A DNA stretch of 12,263 nt from an uncultured Clostridia bacterium (GTDB lineage: Bacteria > Bacillota > Clostridia > TANB77 > CAG-508). The position numbers and the translations under genes were made by a program. The stretch is taken from assembly GCA_947623615.1 (NCBI GenBank), contig CANQHH010000019.1:1-12263 (forward strand), in the 5' to 3' direction. This document shows positions 1 to 6,548 of the stretch, one piece after another (the stretch's first letter is position 1; each line of letters begins with the position of its first letter). The notes under the pieces are model-generated. The model was given only the letters and a program-made list of their open reading frames with translations. It was not told where the DNA came from and made no database searches.

Positions 1-73
1 AACACAGAAGTCAAGCTCTATAGTGCCGAAGATATTTACGGGTTACCCTGTTGAGAAAATAGGTCGTTGCCAG
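1..73 (+). rRNA. rrf: 5S ribosomal RNA, 3' part (5' end outside window)
   Basis: The first bases read as the interior of a bacterial 5S rRNA: a GAAGTCAAGCTC-type loop, then the helix segment with TAGTGCCGA, and finally GGTCGTTGCCAG, which is the usual 3' strand of the terminal helix. About 73 nt are present, so roughly the first 40-45 nt of a normal ~117-nt 5S gene lie outside the window. The gene sits 10 nt upstream of a tRNA-Asn, the usual tail of a Firmicutes rRNA operon. The exact 3' end is estimated. Confidence 0.92.
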
Positions 74-83
74 TTTTAAATAT

Positions 84-159
84 TCCTCTTTAGCTCAGTT
101 GGTAGAGCGCTCGGCTGTTAACCGATAGGTCGTTGGTTCGAGTCCAACAAGAGGAGCCA
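84..159 (+). tRNA. tRNA-Asn (anticodon GUU)
   Basis: A full cloverleaf can be drawn. The acceptor stem is TCCTCTT (84-90) with AAGAGGA (149-155), then discriminator G and an encoded CCA (157-159). The D stem is GCTC/GAGC. The anticodon loop is CTGTTAA with GTT at 117-119, and the T arm GTTGG-TTCGAGT-CCAAC is perfect. The first base pair of the anticodon stem (C110/T126) is mismatched, while the other four pairs are good. It is probably co-transcribed with the rRNA operon. GUU reads the Asn codons AAC and AAU. Confidence 0.97.
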
Positions 160-232
160 TAGACGATTTTCGTCGAACAACTTTGAAAGTTTTGATATAA
201 ATAAACTTCAAAATTTTGACAAAATCAAAAGT

Positions 233-273
233 GAAGAAGGTAATTTGATTCAATTCAGATTATCTTCTTTTTT
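233..273 (+). terminator. Rho-independent terminator of the rRNA/tRNA operon
   Basis: GAAGAAGGTAAT (233-244) pairs with ATTATCTTCTTT (259-270) through a ~14-nt loop. The stem has G-U wobbles but is otherwise continuous, and its 3' side runs directly into a T6 tract (268-273). The position, about 75 nt after the tRNA, fits termination of the 5S-tRNA transcript. The T tract is shared with a second, longer inverted repeat just downstream. Confidence 0.6.
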
Positions 274-317
274 ATTGAATAGCAAAACTCTTTGATTTTT
301 CCTATTCAATAAAAAAG
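267..317. repeat. 16-bp perfect inverted repeat
   Basis: CTTTTTTATTGAATAG (267-282) is repeated as its exact reverse complement at 302-317, with a 19-nt spacer. The left arm contains the T tract that serves the 233-273 hairpin, so in RNA the two structures exclude each other. On both strands the arm begins with a T-run and ends with an A-run, so this is not a normal terminator by itself. It could be an alternative RNA fold, a protein site, or a small mobile-element remnant. Confidence 0.6.
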
Positions 318-457
318 CATAATCCTAATTCTCCATTTTTAATTGGAAATCTGGAAGAGGGAGATAAAATAACAGATGCTAAACAAAAAAGTTGGCTGAG
401 TAAAGATAATCAAATTAGTTTTTTTTAGTTAGATATATAGAGGACAGTATAAAAGGA
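318..457. other. intergenic stretch without recognisable gene
   Basis: Together with the tRNA-distal hairpins this makes a gene-free stretch of about 306 nt (160-465). I see no open frame of useful length, no tRNA and no riboswitch core that I recognise. It holds short homopolymer runs, including a T8 run at 419-426. No convincing -35/-10 pair stands out, although the Nudix gene that follows has its own strong RBS and so presumably has a promoter here. Confidence 0.5.
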
Positions 458-465
458 GGAAAAGA

Positions 466-969
466 ATGGAAAGATATGAACTAGTTGATGAATGTGGAAA
501 TAAAACAGGTAAAGTTTTAACATTTGCTGAGATATGTGAGCCTAATAATATACCTAAAGGGCATCATTTATCAGTAGTAGGAGTTGTTATAATTAATGAA
601 AAGGATGAAATTTTACTTCAGAAACGTAGTAAAATGAAGAAATCTAATCCAGGGAAGTGGGGGATTTGTGGTGGAAAGGTAAATCTGGGAGAAACACCAC
701 TTGATGCAGGAATTCGTGAAACTTTAGAAGAAATTGGTATTCTTTTAAATAAAGATGAATTGAAAATTTTTAGCATAAACACAAACGAAAAAGCACGTTT
801 TACAATATGTTATGCTAGAAAAAATGTAGATATAAATAAATGTAAATTACAGAAAGAAGAAGTAGAGAAAATAAAATATTTTAAGATAGAAGAATTGGAA
901 AATTTAGAGAATGAAGGATTTGAATGGTTAGAAGATTTGAAAAAAATCTATAGAGATAATAAAAAATAA
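466..969 (+). CDS. Nudix hydrolase (YfcD/Idi-like subgroup)
   Basis: This is a soluble 167-residue Nudix protein that probably hydrolyses a nucleoside diphosphate linked to another group; its substrate cannot be told from the sequence. The Nudix box is complete at G70-I92: G70, E76, R84-E85, E88-E89 and G91, the glutamates binding the metal. The N-terminus (ELVDE.G...G) and the segment W65-G-I-C-G-G70 resemble the YfcD-like group, often labelled isopentenyl-diphosphate isomerase by similarity. A true type-1 isomerase has a Cys-containing N-T-C-C-S-H-P-like motif that is absent here. The start is set by the strong RBS AAAGGAGG just upstream of ATG 466. An inverted repeat with a T-run follows the stop, so it is probably transcribed apart from the lipid operon. 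No second domain is seen. Confidence 0.9.
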   Translation: MERYELVDECGNKTGKVLTFAEICEPNNIPKGHHLSVVGVVIINEKDEILLQKRSKMKKSNPGKWGICGGKVNLGETPLDAGIRETLEEIGILLNKDELKIFSINTNEKARFTICYARKNVDINKCKLQKEEVEKIKYFKIEELENLENEGFEWLEDLKKIYRDNKK

Positions 970-976
970 TTACACA

Positions 977-1022
977 TGTATACTTTTTTTGACATAATTC
1001 TAAAAAAGTATACAATTTTTTT
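977..1022 (+). terminator. 13-bp inverted repeat plus T7: terminator and possible operator
   Basis: TGTATACTTTTTT (977-989) and AAAAAAGTATACA (1002-1014) are perfect reverse complements with a 12-nt loop, followed after one A by T7 (1016-1022). The hairpin lies 8 nt after the Nudix stop and fits an AT-rich Rho-independent terminator. The right arm also contains the likely -35 element of the downstream operon, and each arm carries the self-complementary core GTATAC. A repressor-binding role is therefore equally possible. Confidence 0.6.
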
Positions 1023-1037
1023 GCAATATGTTATAAT
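1009..1037 (+). promoter_or_regulatory. probable sigma-A promoter of the lipid operon (extended -10)
   Basis: A perfect -10 box TATAAT (1032-1037) is preceded by TG at 1029-1030 (TGTTATAAT, an extended -10). Seventeen bases upstream is TATACA (1009-1014), matching TTGACA at four of six positions. Transcription would start near 1044, about 30 nt before ATG 1074. A second candidate, TTGACA (989-994) with TACAAT (1011-1016) and a 16-bp spacer, lies inside the inverted repeat. No other good promoter is seen in the eight-gene operon, where the coding regions are nearly continuous. Confidence 0.6.
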
Positions 1038-1073
1038 GAACTTGAATAATAAAATATGGAGAATAAATATAAA

Positions 1074-1661
1074 ATGAAATATATTTTAATGATGTATGTA
1101 ACATTATTACCACCTATTATTGCTGGAATCATAAATATGATATGGTGTAAATCTTCTATTTTAAAAAAATTACAAGTTCCTATAGATGGTAATAAAAATT
1201 TTTTTGATGGAAAAAGAATATTTGGAGATAACAAAACATGGAAAGGGATGCTGGGTTATATTCTTTTTAATATAATTATAGCTGTAATATGGGGAATAAT
1301 ATGTAATCAAGCTAATTTAAATGATTATAACTTTTTTTATATACAATATAATAATACGGTTTATTATAATTTATTAATAGGATTACTATTAGGATTAGGA
1401 TATTCTCTTTTTGAATTGCCTAATAGTTTCATAAAAAGAAGAATGGGAATAGAGCCAGGAAAAACGACACATGGATTTAAAAAGTACTTTTTTATTTTTT
1501 TAGACCAGGCTGATTCTATTTTTGGGTGTTGTTTAGTTGTATGTATTTTTTATAAAATGACATTAGGATTTTATTTAGTATATGTTATGTTAGGAGCACT
1601 TACGCATATAATATTTAATATTTTATTATATTTAATGAAATTAAGAAAAAACATGTTTTAA
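1074..1661 (+). CDS. CarS-like CTP:phospholipid cytidylyltransferase (CDP-archaeol synthase family)
   Basis: This is a small integral membrane protein of the CarS/DUF46 family, whose archaeal members use CTP and an unsaturated archaetidic acid to make CDP-archaeol. Numbering from ATG 1056, the family motifs are all visible: P42-I-D-G45, F50-D-G-K-R-I-F-G-D-N-K-T-W62 with K63-G64, then E120-L-P-N-S-F-I-K-R-R129 with G131 and P134-G135, and finally L149-D-Q-A-D153. About five hydrophobic segments surround them. I chose ATG 1074 (residue 7 of that frame) because GGAG at 1058-1061 can serve it, although 12 nt away is long. ATG 1056 has no RBS and would leave only a ~12-nt leader. It is the first gene of the operon and two genes upstream of pssA, which would use its CDP-lipid product. 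The lipid substrate (diacyl, ether or prenyl) is unknown. Confidence 0.85.
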   Translation: MKYILMMYVTLLPPIIAGIINMIWCKSSILKKLQVPIDGNKNFFDGKRIFGDNKTWKGMLGYILFNIIIAVIWGIICNQANLNDYNFFYIQYNNTVYYNLLIGLLLGLGYSLFELPNSFIKRRMGIEPGKTTHGFKKYFFIFLDQADSIFGCCLVVCIFYKMTLGFYLVYVMLGALTHIIFNILLYLMKLRKNMF

Positions 1662-1672
1662 GGTGGTAGAAG

Positions 1673-4186
1673 ATGATATTAAAATTTGAAGATATAAACG
1701 ATTTTAGTAAAGTAGGAAATAAAGCGAAATTTTTAAGTCTAATGAAAAGAAATGGATTTAATGTTCCAGGCGGATTGGTTATAGATAGTGATTCCTATGA
1801 TGAAATAATAAAAGATAATAAGATAAATGAATCAATAAATCAATTATTAGAAGAATTAAAAAAAGATAATGTAAAGGATATAAGCAATAAAATTACTAAA
1901 TTATTTGAGAATATACACTTTAATGAGCAAATAAAACATAATATAGATGAAAAAATAAATAAAGATAAATTATACGCGATAAGAAGTAGTGGTACAAAAG
2001 AAGATTTAGATGAGCATTCTTTTGCAGGTCAATATGAGACATTCTTAAATGTTCCATATAACAAATTACAAGAAAAAGTAATAGAATGCTATAAATCAAT
2101 GTTTTCAGAAGTTATTTTGAATTATTTATTAAATAATAACATTAGTTGTAAAGATTTGAAGATGACTGTCATTATTCAAGAAATGGTGCAATCAGAATAT
2201 TCTGGAATATGCTTTACAATAAATCCTATTACAGGAAATGATAAAGAAATGGTAATAGAATTAGGGGAAGGGCTAGGAGAAAATATAGTAAGCGGAAAAG
2301 TGGCTCCAGAACAATATTTTTTTAATTGGTATGATAAAGAATATAAATATGATGAAAATAACCAATATTTATCTAGAGATTTGTTAGATAAAATGACAGA
2401 TGTATTTTTAAAAATACAATTATATTTTGGATACCCTTGTGATATTGAATTTGGAATAGAAAACAATAATATATATATATTGCAAGCTAGAAAAATAACG
2501 AAAATTAAATATCAAGAAATAAATGACCTTTGGAGTACAGCTGATTTTAAAGATGGTGGAGTATCTGCAACAATATGCACGCCATATATGTGGAGTTTAT
2601 ATGAATATATATGGGAATATACTTTAAGAAAATTTATTTTAGATTCTAAAATTTTGAAAGAAAAAGATTTGAATAGAAAATTGGGAGAGATGTTTTTTGC
2701 AAGATGTTATTGGAATTTGTCAGTTGTAAAAAAAGGTATGAGTCAAGTAATAGGATATAAAGAAAGAGAATTTGATAGTGAATATGGAATAAAGATGAAT
2801 TATGAAGGAGATGGGCAGACAACAAAAATTACTATAAAATCTATCAAAAATATTATTAGAATGGCTATTGCACAAAAGAAAATATTAAATACAAGAAATA
2901 AAAATGCTGAAAAATATAAATCTGATTTATTGAATAAATATTATAATTACAAAGAGATTTATGATAATAATAAAATAGAAAATATTAAGGAAACATGGTA
3001 TAAACTAACACATGAAGATTATCTGCAAAGTGAATCTACATATTTTTGGCAGATATTTATTAATACAATTCATCAATCATTATATAAAGATAGTTTATTA
3101 AAATATGTTTCGGAAAGTGAATATTTAACTCTTTTAGGAAGTATTGAAAACATTTCTCATTTATTACCATTTTATGATATGTGGAATATTAGTAGGAAAA
3201 TAAGAGAAAATGATGAGATTTTAAAGTATTGGAAAGAAAAGGATATAAAAGAAATTATAGAAGATGTTAAATCCAATTTTAATAGAGATGATTTATGTGA
3301 TGTCAGAACTTTAGTAGAGAACTATGGCTATCACTCTGATAAAGAATTAGATGTTACATATAGATGCTATTATGAAGATATATCTCCATTTGTAACTACG
3401 TTAAAAGATATGATTTTATTAGAAGATAAGTTTAGCCCATTAGAAGATAAGAAGCAAGGGAAAGAGGCTTATGAAAAAATATTTGAAAAAATAAAAGAAA
3501 ATGTGGGTAATAAAAAATATGAAAAAATACAAAATAAAGTAGTAAATATGAGAAAAATGCTATGGTGGAGAGAAGAATTTAGAGATGTATCAACAAGATT
3601 TTATTATCTTATAAGGATATATACAATTGAACTTGCAAAATTCTTTGAAAAAGAAAAAATAATAGAGCAAATAGATGATATATGGTTCTTAAAAGTAGGA
3701 GATATATGGGATTACCTTGATAATAAAATTACAAAAGATAATATAAAAGAAATAATAACCAAAAACAAGGTTTATTATAATTCATATAAAAATTTTATGA
3801 GTGAGAATGAAATTGGACAAGCTCTTGGCATAAGTGATGTAGAGGAAAAAAATAATAATGATAACACAATAAAAGGTTTAGGAGCAAATACAGGAAAGAT
3901 AATTGGTATAGCAAGGGTTATAGAAAGTTTTGACGAAATTGATAGATTACAAAAAGATGATATACTAGTAACTAAATTTACTGATACAGGCTGGACATCA
4001 AAATTTGCAATTTTATCTGGAATAGTAACAGAATATGGTGGAATATTGTGTCATGCAGCTATAGTATCAAGAGAATATGGCATACCAGCAATAGTTAGTT
4101 GCCATGGCGTAATGGATAAAATAAAAGATGGACAAAAAATAATGATAGATGGAGCAAGTGGAGTTGTAACAATAATGGAGGAATAA
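1673..4186 (+). CDS. PEP-synthase/rifampin-phosphotransferase-like enzyme 1
   Basis: An 837-residue dikinase-type phosphotransferase. The N-terminal ATP-binding domain (PPDK_N, about 1-280) has G15-N-K17, V31-P32, R104-S-S106, S116-F-A-G-Q120, Q169-E-M-V172, F181-T-I-N-P185, G198-E-G-L-G-E203, D257-I-E259 and Q271-A-R273. A long middle region (about 280-735) follows. The C-terminal swivelling domain (about 740-837) carries the phospho-histidine motif G-G-I-L-C-H-A-A-I-V-S-R with His794. The PEP/pyruvate-binding TIM barrel of real PEP synthase is missing, and size and order match rifampin phosphotransferase. That family moves the beta-phosphate of ATP through His to an acceptor hydroxyl, giving AMP and Pi. 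The acceptor here is unknown, and nothing ties the middle region to rifampin. AAGGTGG lies 6 nt before the ATG. The gene starts 11 nt after the CarS-like gene. Confidence 0.88.
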   Translation: MILKFEDINDFSKVGNKAKFLSLMKRNGFNVPGGLVIDSDSYDEIIKDNKINESINQLLEELKKDNVKDISNKITKLFENIHFNEQIKHNIDEKINKDKLYAIRSSGTKEDLDEHSFAGQYETFLNVPYNKLQEKVIECYKSMFSEVILNYLLNNNISCKDLKMTVIIQEMVQSEYSGICFTINPITGNDKEMVIELGEGLGENIVSGKVAPEQYFFNWYDKEYKYDENNQYLSRDLLDKMTDVFLKIQLYFGYPCDIEFGIENNNIYILQARKITKIKYQEINDLWSTADFKDGGVSATICTPYMWSLYEYIWEYTLRKFILDSKILKEKDLNRKLGEMFFARCYWNLSVVKKGMSQVIGYKEREFDSEYGIKMNYEGDGQTTKITIKSIKNIIRMAIAQKKILNTRNKNAEKYKSDLLNKYYNYKEIYDNNKIENIKETWYKLTHEDYLQSESTYFWQIFINTIHQSLYKDSLLKYVSESEYLTLLGSIENISHLLPFYDMWNISRKIRENDEILKYWKEKDIKEIIEDVKSNFNRDDLCDVRTLVENYGYHSDKELDVTYRCYYEDISPFVTTLKDMILLEDKFSPLEDKKQGKEAYEKIFEKIKENVGNKKYEKIQNKVVNMRKMLWWREEFRDVSTRFYYLIRIYTIELAKFFEKEKIIEQIDDIWFLKVGDIWDYLDNKITKDNIKEIITKNKVYYNSYKNFMSENEIGQALGISDVEEKNNNDNTIKGLGANTGKIIGIARVIESFDEIDRLQKDDILVTKFTDTGWTSKFAILSGIVTEYGGILCHAAIVSREYGIPAIVSCHGVMDKIKDGQKIMIDGASGVVTIMEE

Positions 4187-4187
4187 A

Positions 4188-4814
4188 ATGTTTATAGGAA
4201 AATGGAATAAATCAGTTATATTAACTTATATTGGCTTAATAGTAAGTATATTGGGAATATTTATATGTTTTAATAATAGCGAAAACAGTACTAATCAAGC
4301 AATGGCATGTCTTATAATAGCAGGAATATGTGATTTGTTTGATGGACATATTGCTAGAAAATGTAAAAGAACAGAGGAAGAAAAGAAATTTGGAGTTCAA
4401 TTAGATTCGTTGGTAGATGCAATAAATTTTATTGCTTTACCTATAGCAATTTTTTTAAACTTAAATATGAACACATGGGGGTACTTTATTATAATTGCAA
4501 TGTTTGCAATTTGTGGAATAGCAAGACTTGCATATTTTAATATTATTGTTGAAACTAACGATAAACCAATAAAATATTATACAGGTTTACCTGTGACTTA
4601 TACAGCTCTTTTTGTTCCTGCATTTTATTTATTAAAATATGTATTACCTTTAAATATATTCAATATAATATTTGCATTATTGATATGTGCGATTGCATTA
4701 TTAAATATTGCAAAAGTAAAAGTGATAAAACCAAAGGGGATAGCTTATGTGATTTTTTCCGTACTTGCAATAGCTATGATATATCTATATTTGGGGGTTT
4801 TGAATGGTATATAA
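4188..4814 (+). CDS. pssA: CDP-alcohol phosphatidyltransferase, probable phosphatidylserine synthase
   Basis: A 208-residue membrane enzyme that should swap CMP of a CDP-lipid for L-serine, giving a phosphatidylserine-type lipid. The CDP-alcohol phosphatidyltransferase signature is intact: D49-L-F-D52-G53-H-I-A56-R57, then G69, D73 and D77, the aspartates binding the metal and CDP. The R-to-G spacing is 11 residues instead of the textbook 8, a variant I associate with clostridial PssA proteins. About six hydrophobic segments follow the usual topology. Assignment to serine rather than inositol or glycerol phosphate rests mainly on the next gene, psd, and on overall resemblance. GGAGG (4177-4181) lies 6 nt before the ATG inside the end of the upstream gene, with a 1-nt gap between genes, so translation is probably coupled. 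Confidence 0.9.
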   Translation: MFIGKWNKSVILTYIGLIVSILGIFICFNNSENSTNQAMACLIIAGICDLFDGHIARKCKRTEEEKKFGVQLDSLVDAINFIALPIAIFLNLNMNTWGYFIIIAMFAICGIARLAYFNIIVETNDKPIKYYTGLPVTYTALFVPAFYLLKYVLPLNIFNIIFALLICAIALLNIAKVKVIKPKGIAYVIFSVLAIAMIYLYLGVLNGI

Positions 4815-5655
4815 TAGAGAAAATAAAACTGTAAATAAAGATACCCAATATGGAGGTAAATATCTTAATTTTCTATATAATAACTTTTTAGGAAGGCTGA
4901 TTTTAAAAATAGTTATTAGTCCGGTGTTTTCTAAAATAAATGGGAAATACAATAAAATGGCTATTAGTAAAAATAAAATAAAAAAATTTATAGAAAAATA
5001 TAATATTGATATTAATGAATATGAGGAAAAAGAATATAAATCATTTAATGACTTTTTTATTAGAAAGAAAAAACAGATACATTATGACAAGAATAAAAAT
5101 AGCTTTATAGCACCAGCTGATTCAAAACTTATGGTATATAAAATAACAGATGATTTGAAAATAAAAATAAAACAAAGTGTTTATACACTAGAAGAATTGA
5201 TATTAGATAAAATAGATTTAGAACAATATAAAAATGGAAATTGCTTGATATTTAGATTATCAATGGATGATTACCATAGATACTGTTTTATAGATGATGG
5301 TACAATTGAAAAGGTAAGAGAAATAAAAGGTAAGTTACATACGGTAAGTTCTATTTCAGACAAGCATAAGGTATATAGTCAAAATACTAGAATTTGTAAT
5401 TATATGATAACTAATAATTTTGAAAAGATAATTTTTATTGAAGTTGGAGCATTATTAGTGGGAAAAATTAATAATTACAATAAGAAACAATTTTCCAAGG
5501 GTGAGGAAAAAGGCTATTTTGAATTAGGAGGCTCGACTATAGTTATACTAACAAACAGTAAATTAAAAATAGATGATGATATTATAGAATATAGTAATAA
5601 GGGTATAGAAACAAAAGTGAAATACGGAGAAAAAATAGGAGAATTAGAATGTTAA
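4804..5655 (+). CDS. psd: phosphatidylserine decarboxylase proenzyme
   Basis: A 283-residue proenzyme that decarboxylates phosphatidylserine to phosphatidylethanolamine after self-cleavage. The cleavage motif is L241-G-G-S-T245, so the break is expected before Ser244, which becomes the pyruvoyl group of a ~40-residue alpha chain. P104-A-D106 and D156-Y-H-R159 supply the conserved Asp and His, and a further His lies in L178-H-T-V. The second His of the E. coli H-x-x-H pair is replaced by Cys161, as I recall for clostridial enzymes, so I do not read this as loss of function. The N-terminal Y-N-R...G-G-K-Y-L segment and F-L-G-R-L-I-L match the family start. The gene overlaps pssA by 11 nt and uses GGGGG (4793-4797) as RBS. 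It should act at the inner membrane surface on the PssA product. Confidence 0.93.
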   Translation: MVYNRENKTVNKDTQYGGKYLNFLYNNFLGRLILKIVISPVFSKINGKYNKMAISKNKIKKFIEKYNIDINEYEEKEYKSFNDFFIRKKKQIHYDKNKNSFIAPADSKLMVYKITDDLKIKIKQSVYTLEELILDKIDLEQYKNGNCLIFRLSMDDYHRYCFIDDGTIEKVREIKGKLHTVSSISDKHKVYSQNTRICNYMITNNFEKIIFIEVGALLVGKINNYNKKQFSKGEEKGYFELGGSTIVILTNSKLKIDDDIIEYSNKGIETKVKYGEKIGELEC

Positions 5656-6548
5656 AAAGATTACATATATATTTTAAAGAAAGATATCCAGTTATACCAC
5701 GAATGGTATTAGGACTGATTGTATTTTTAGAAATATATTTTATAGTTTTATTAAATAATGGAGTTACAGATTTTAATATTGGAATACAAGAATTTGTTGG
5801 AGCTTATACAGTTTTTGCTTTTTTGTTATGGCTTCGTATTGCTGATGATTTAAAAGATTATGAAACCGATAAAAAATTATTTAAGGATAGACCGTTACCA
5901 AGTGGAAGAGTAGAAAAAAAAGATGTGATGATTATTTGTGTAATAGTAGAATTAATTGCAGTAATACTAAACTTAGTATTTATGAACAATTTTCTATTTT
6001 TCATCATTTTGTATTTTTATGGATATTTAATGAGTAAATGGTTTTTCCAAAAAAGTAAAATACAGCCAAGCCTTCCTTTAGCATTAGTAACACATAATCC
6101 GGTTCAAATGTTTGTGAATTTATACATAATATCATTTACGTGTACTAAATATTCAATACCAGCAATTTCTCTAACAACTGCGATGGCATTATTTACCTTG
6201 TATTTTCCTGCTTTGATATGGGAAGTTTCAAGAAAAATAAAGGCACCAAAAGATGAAAATGATTATGTGACATATTCAAAATTATTTGGATATAAAAAAG
6301 CAACGAAATTTGTGTTAACAATTACGATAGTAGACATAATTACAAATATAATTCTAGTATGGAACTTAAACAAAATATCTATATTAGTATTATTACTTTT
6401 AGTTACTTGGATGACATACAAATTTATTCAATTTATGAAAGATCCAGAAAAATTTGAAATAGTTGATAAGGTAGAAAGATATACATATTTACAGGAAAGT
6501 ACAATGCTTTTAACAGTAATGATATATCTTTTAATAGGTAAGATATAA
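5649..6548 (+). CDS. UbiA-family prenyltransferase
   Basis: A 299-residue polytopic membrane protein with about seven to nine hydrophobic segments. The first Asp-rich motif of the UbiA superfamily is clear: R63-I-A-D66-D67-L-K-D70-Y-E-T-D74, followed by D80-R-P-L-P-S-G-R87. The second is probably D202-E-N-D205 in the loop before Y206-V-T-Y-S and G214. These aspartates bind Mg2+ and the diphosphate of a prenyl donor. Family members prenylate aromatic rings (quinones, haem, chlorophyll) or, in archaea, the second hydroxyl of geranylgeranylglyceryl phosphate. No quinone or haem gene is nearby, and the neighbours are phospholipid head-group genes, so a lipid acceptor is the more natural guess, but it is inference. 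GGAG (5638-5641) lies 7 nt before the ATG. The gene overlaps psd by 7 nt. Confidence 0.85.
   Translation: MLKRLHIYFKERYPVIPRMVLGLIVFLEIYFIVLLNNGVTDFNIGIQEFVGAYTVFAFLLWLRIADDLKDYETDKKLFKDRPLPSGRVEKKDVMIICVIVELIAVILNLVFMNNFLFFIILYFYGYLMSKWFFQKSKIQPSLPLALVTHNPVQMFVNLYIISFTCTKYSIPAISLTTAMALFTLYFPALIWEVSRKIKAPKDENDYVTYSKLFGYKKATKFVLTITIVDIITNIILVWNLNKISILVLLLLVTWMTYKFIQFMKDPEKFEIVDKVERYTYLQESTMLLTVMIYLLIGKI

Noticed and set aside
160..465. Riboswitch, T-box or CRISPR in the gap after the tRNA
   Set aside because: No T-box core, no known riboswitch core and no spaced direct repeats could be found; only the inverted repeats described above.
466..969. Isopentenyl-diphosphate isomerase feeding the UbiA enzyme
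   Set aside because: The Nudix box is present, but the catalytic Cys motif of type-1 isomerase is not, and a terminator-like repeat separates the gene from the operon.
1031..1234. Open frame on the minus strand across the promoter and the start of the CarS-like gene
   Set aside because: It is antisense to a well-supported gene, has no RBS or family resemblance, and arises from AT-rich sequence. The same applies to the minus-strand frames at 2176-2466, 6433-6696, 7915-8319, 8572-8892, 8927-9325 and 10620-11063.
1673..4186. Annotation as phosphoenolpyruvate synthase (central metabolism), also for 6548-8941
   Set aside because: Both proteins have the ATP-grasp and phospho-His domains but no PEP/pyruvate-binding TIM barrel after the His domain, so they cannot make PEP in the usual way.
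5286..5289. Possible inactivation of Psd because Cys161 replaces the second His of the E. coli H-x-x-H pair
   Set aside because: Asp106, His158, a His in L-H-T-V and the G-S-T cleavage site are all present, and the variant fits what I recall of clostridial Psd proteins.
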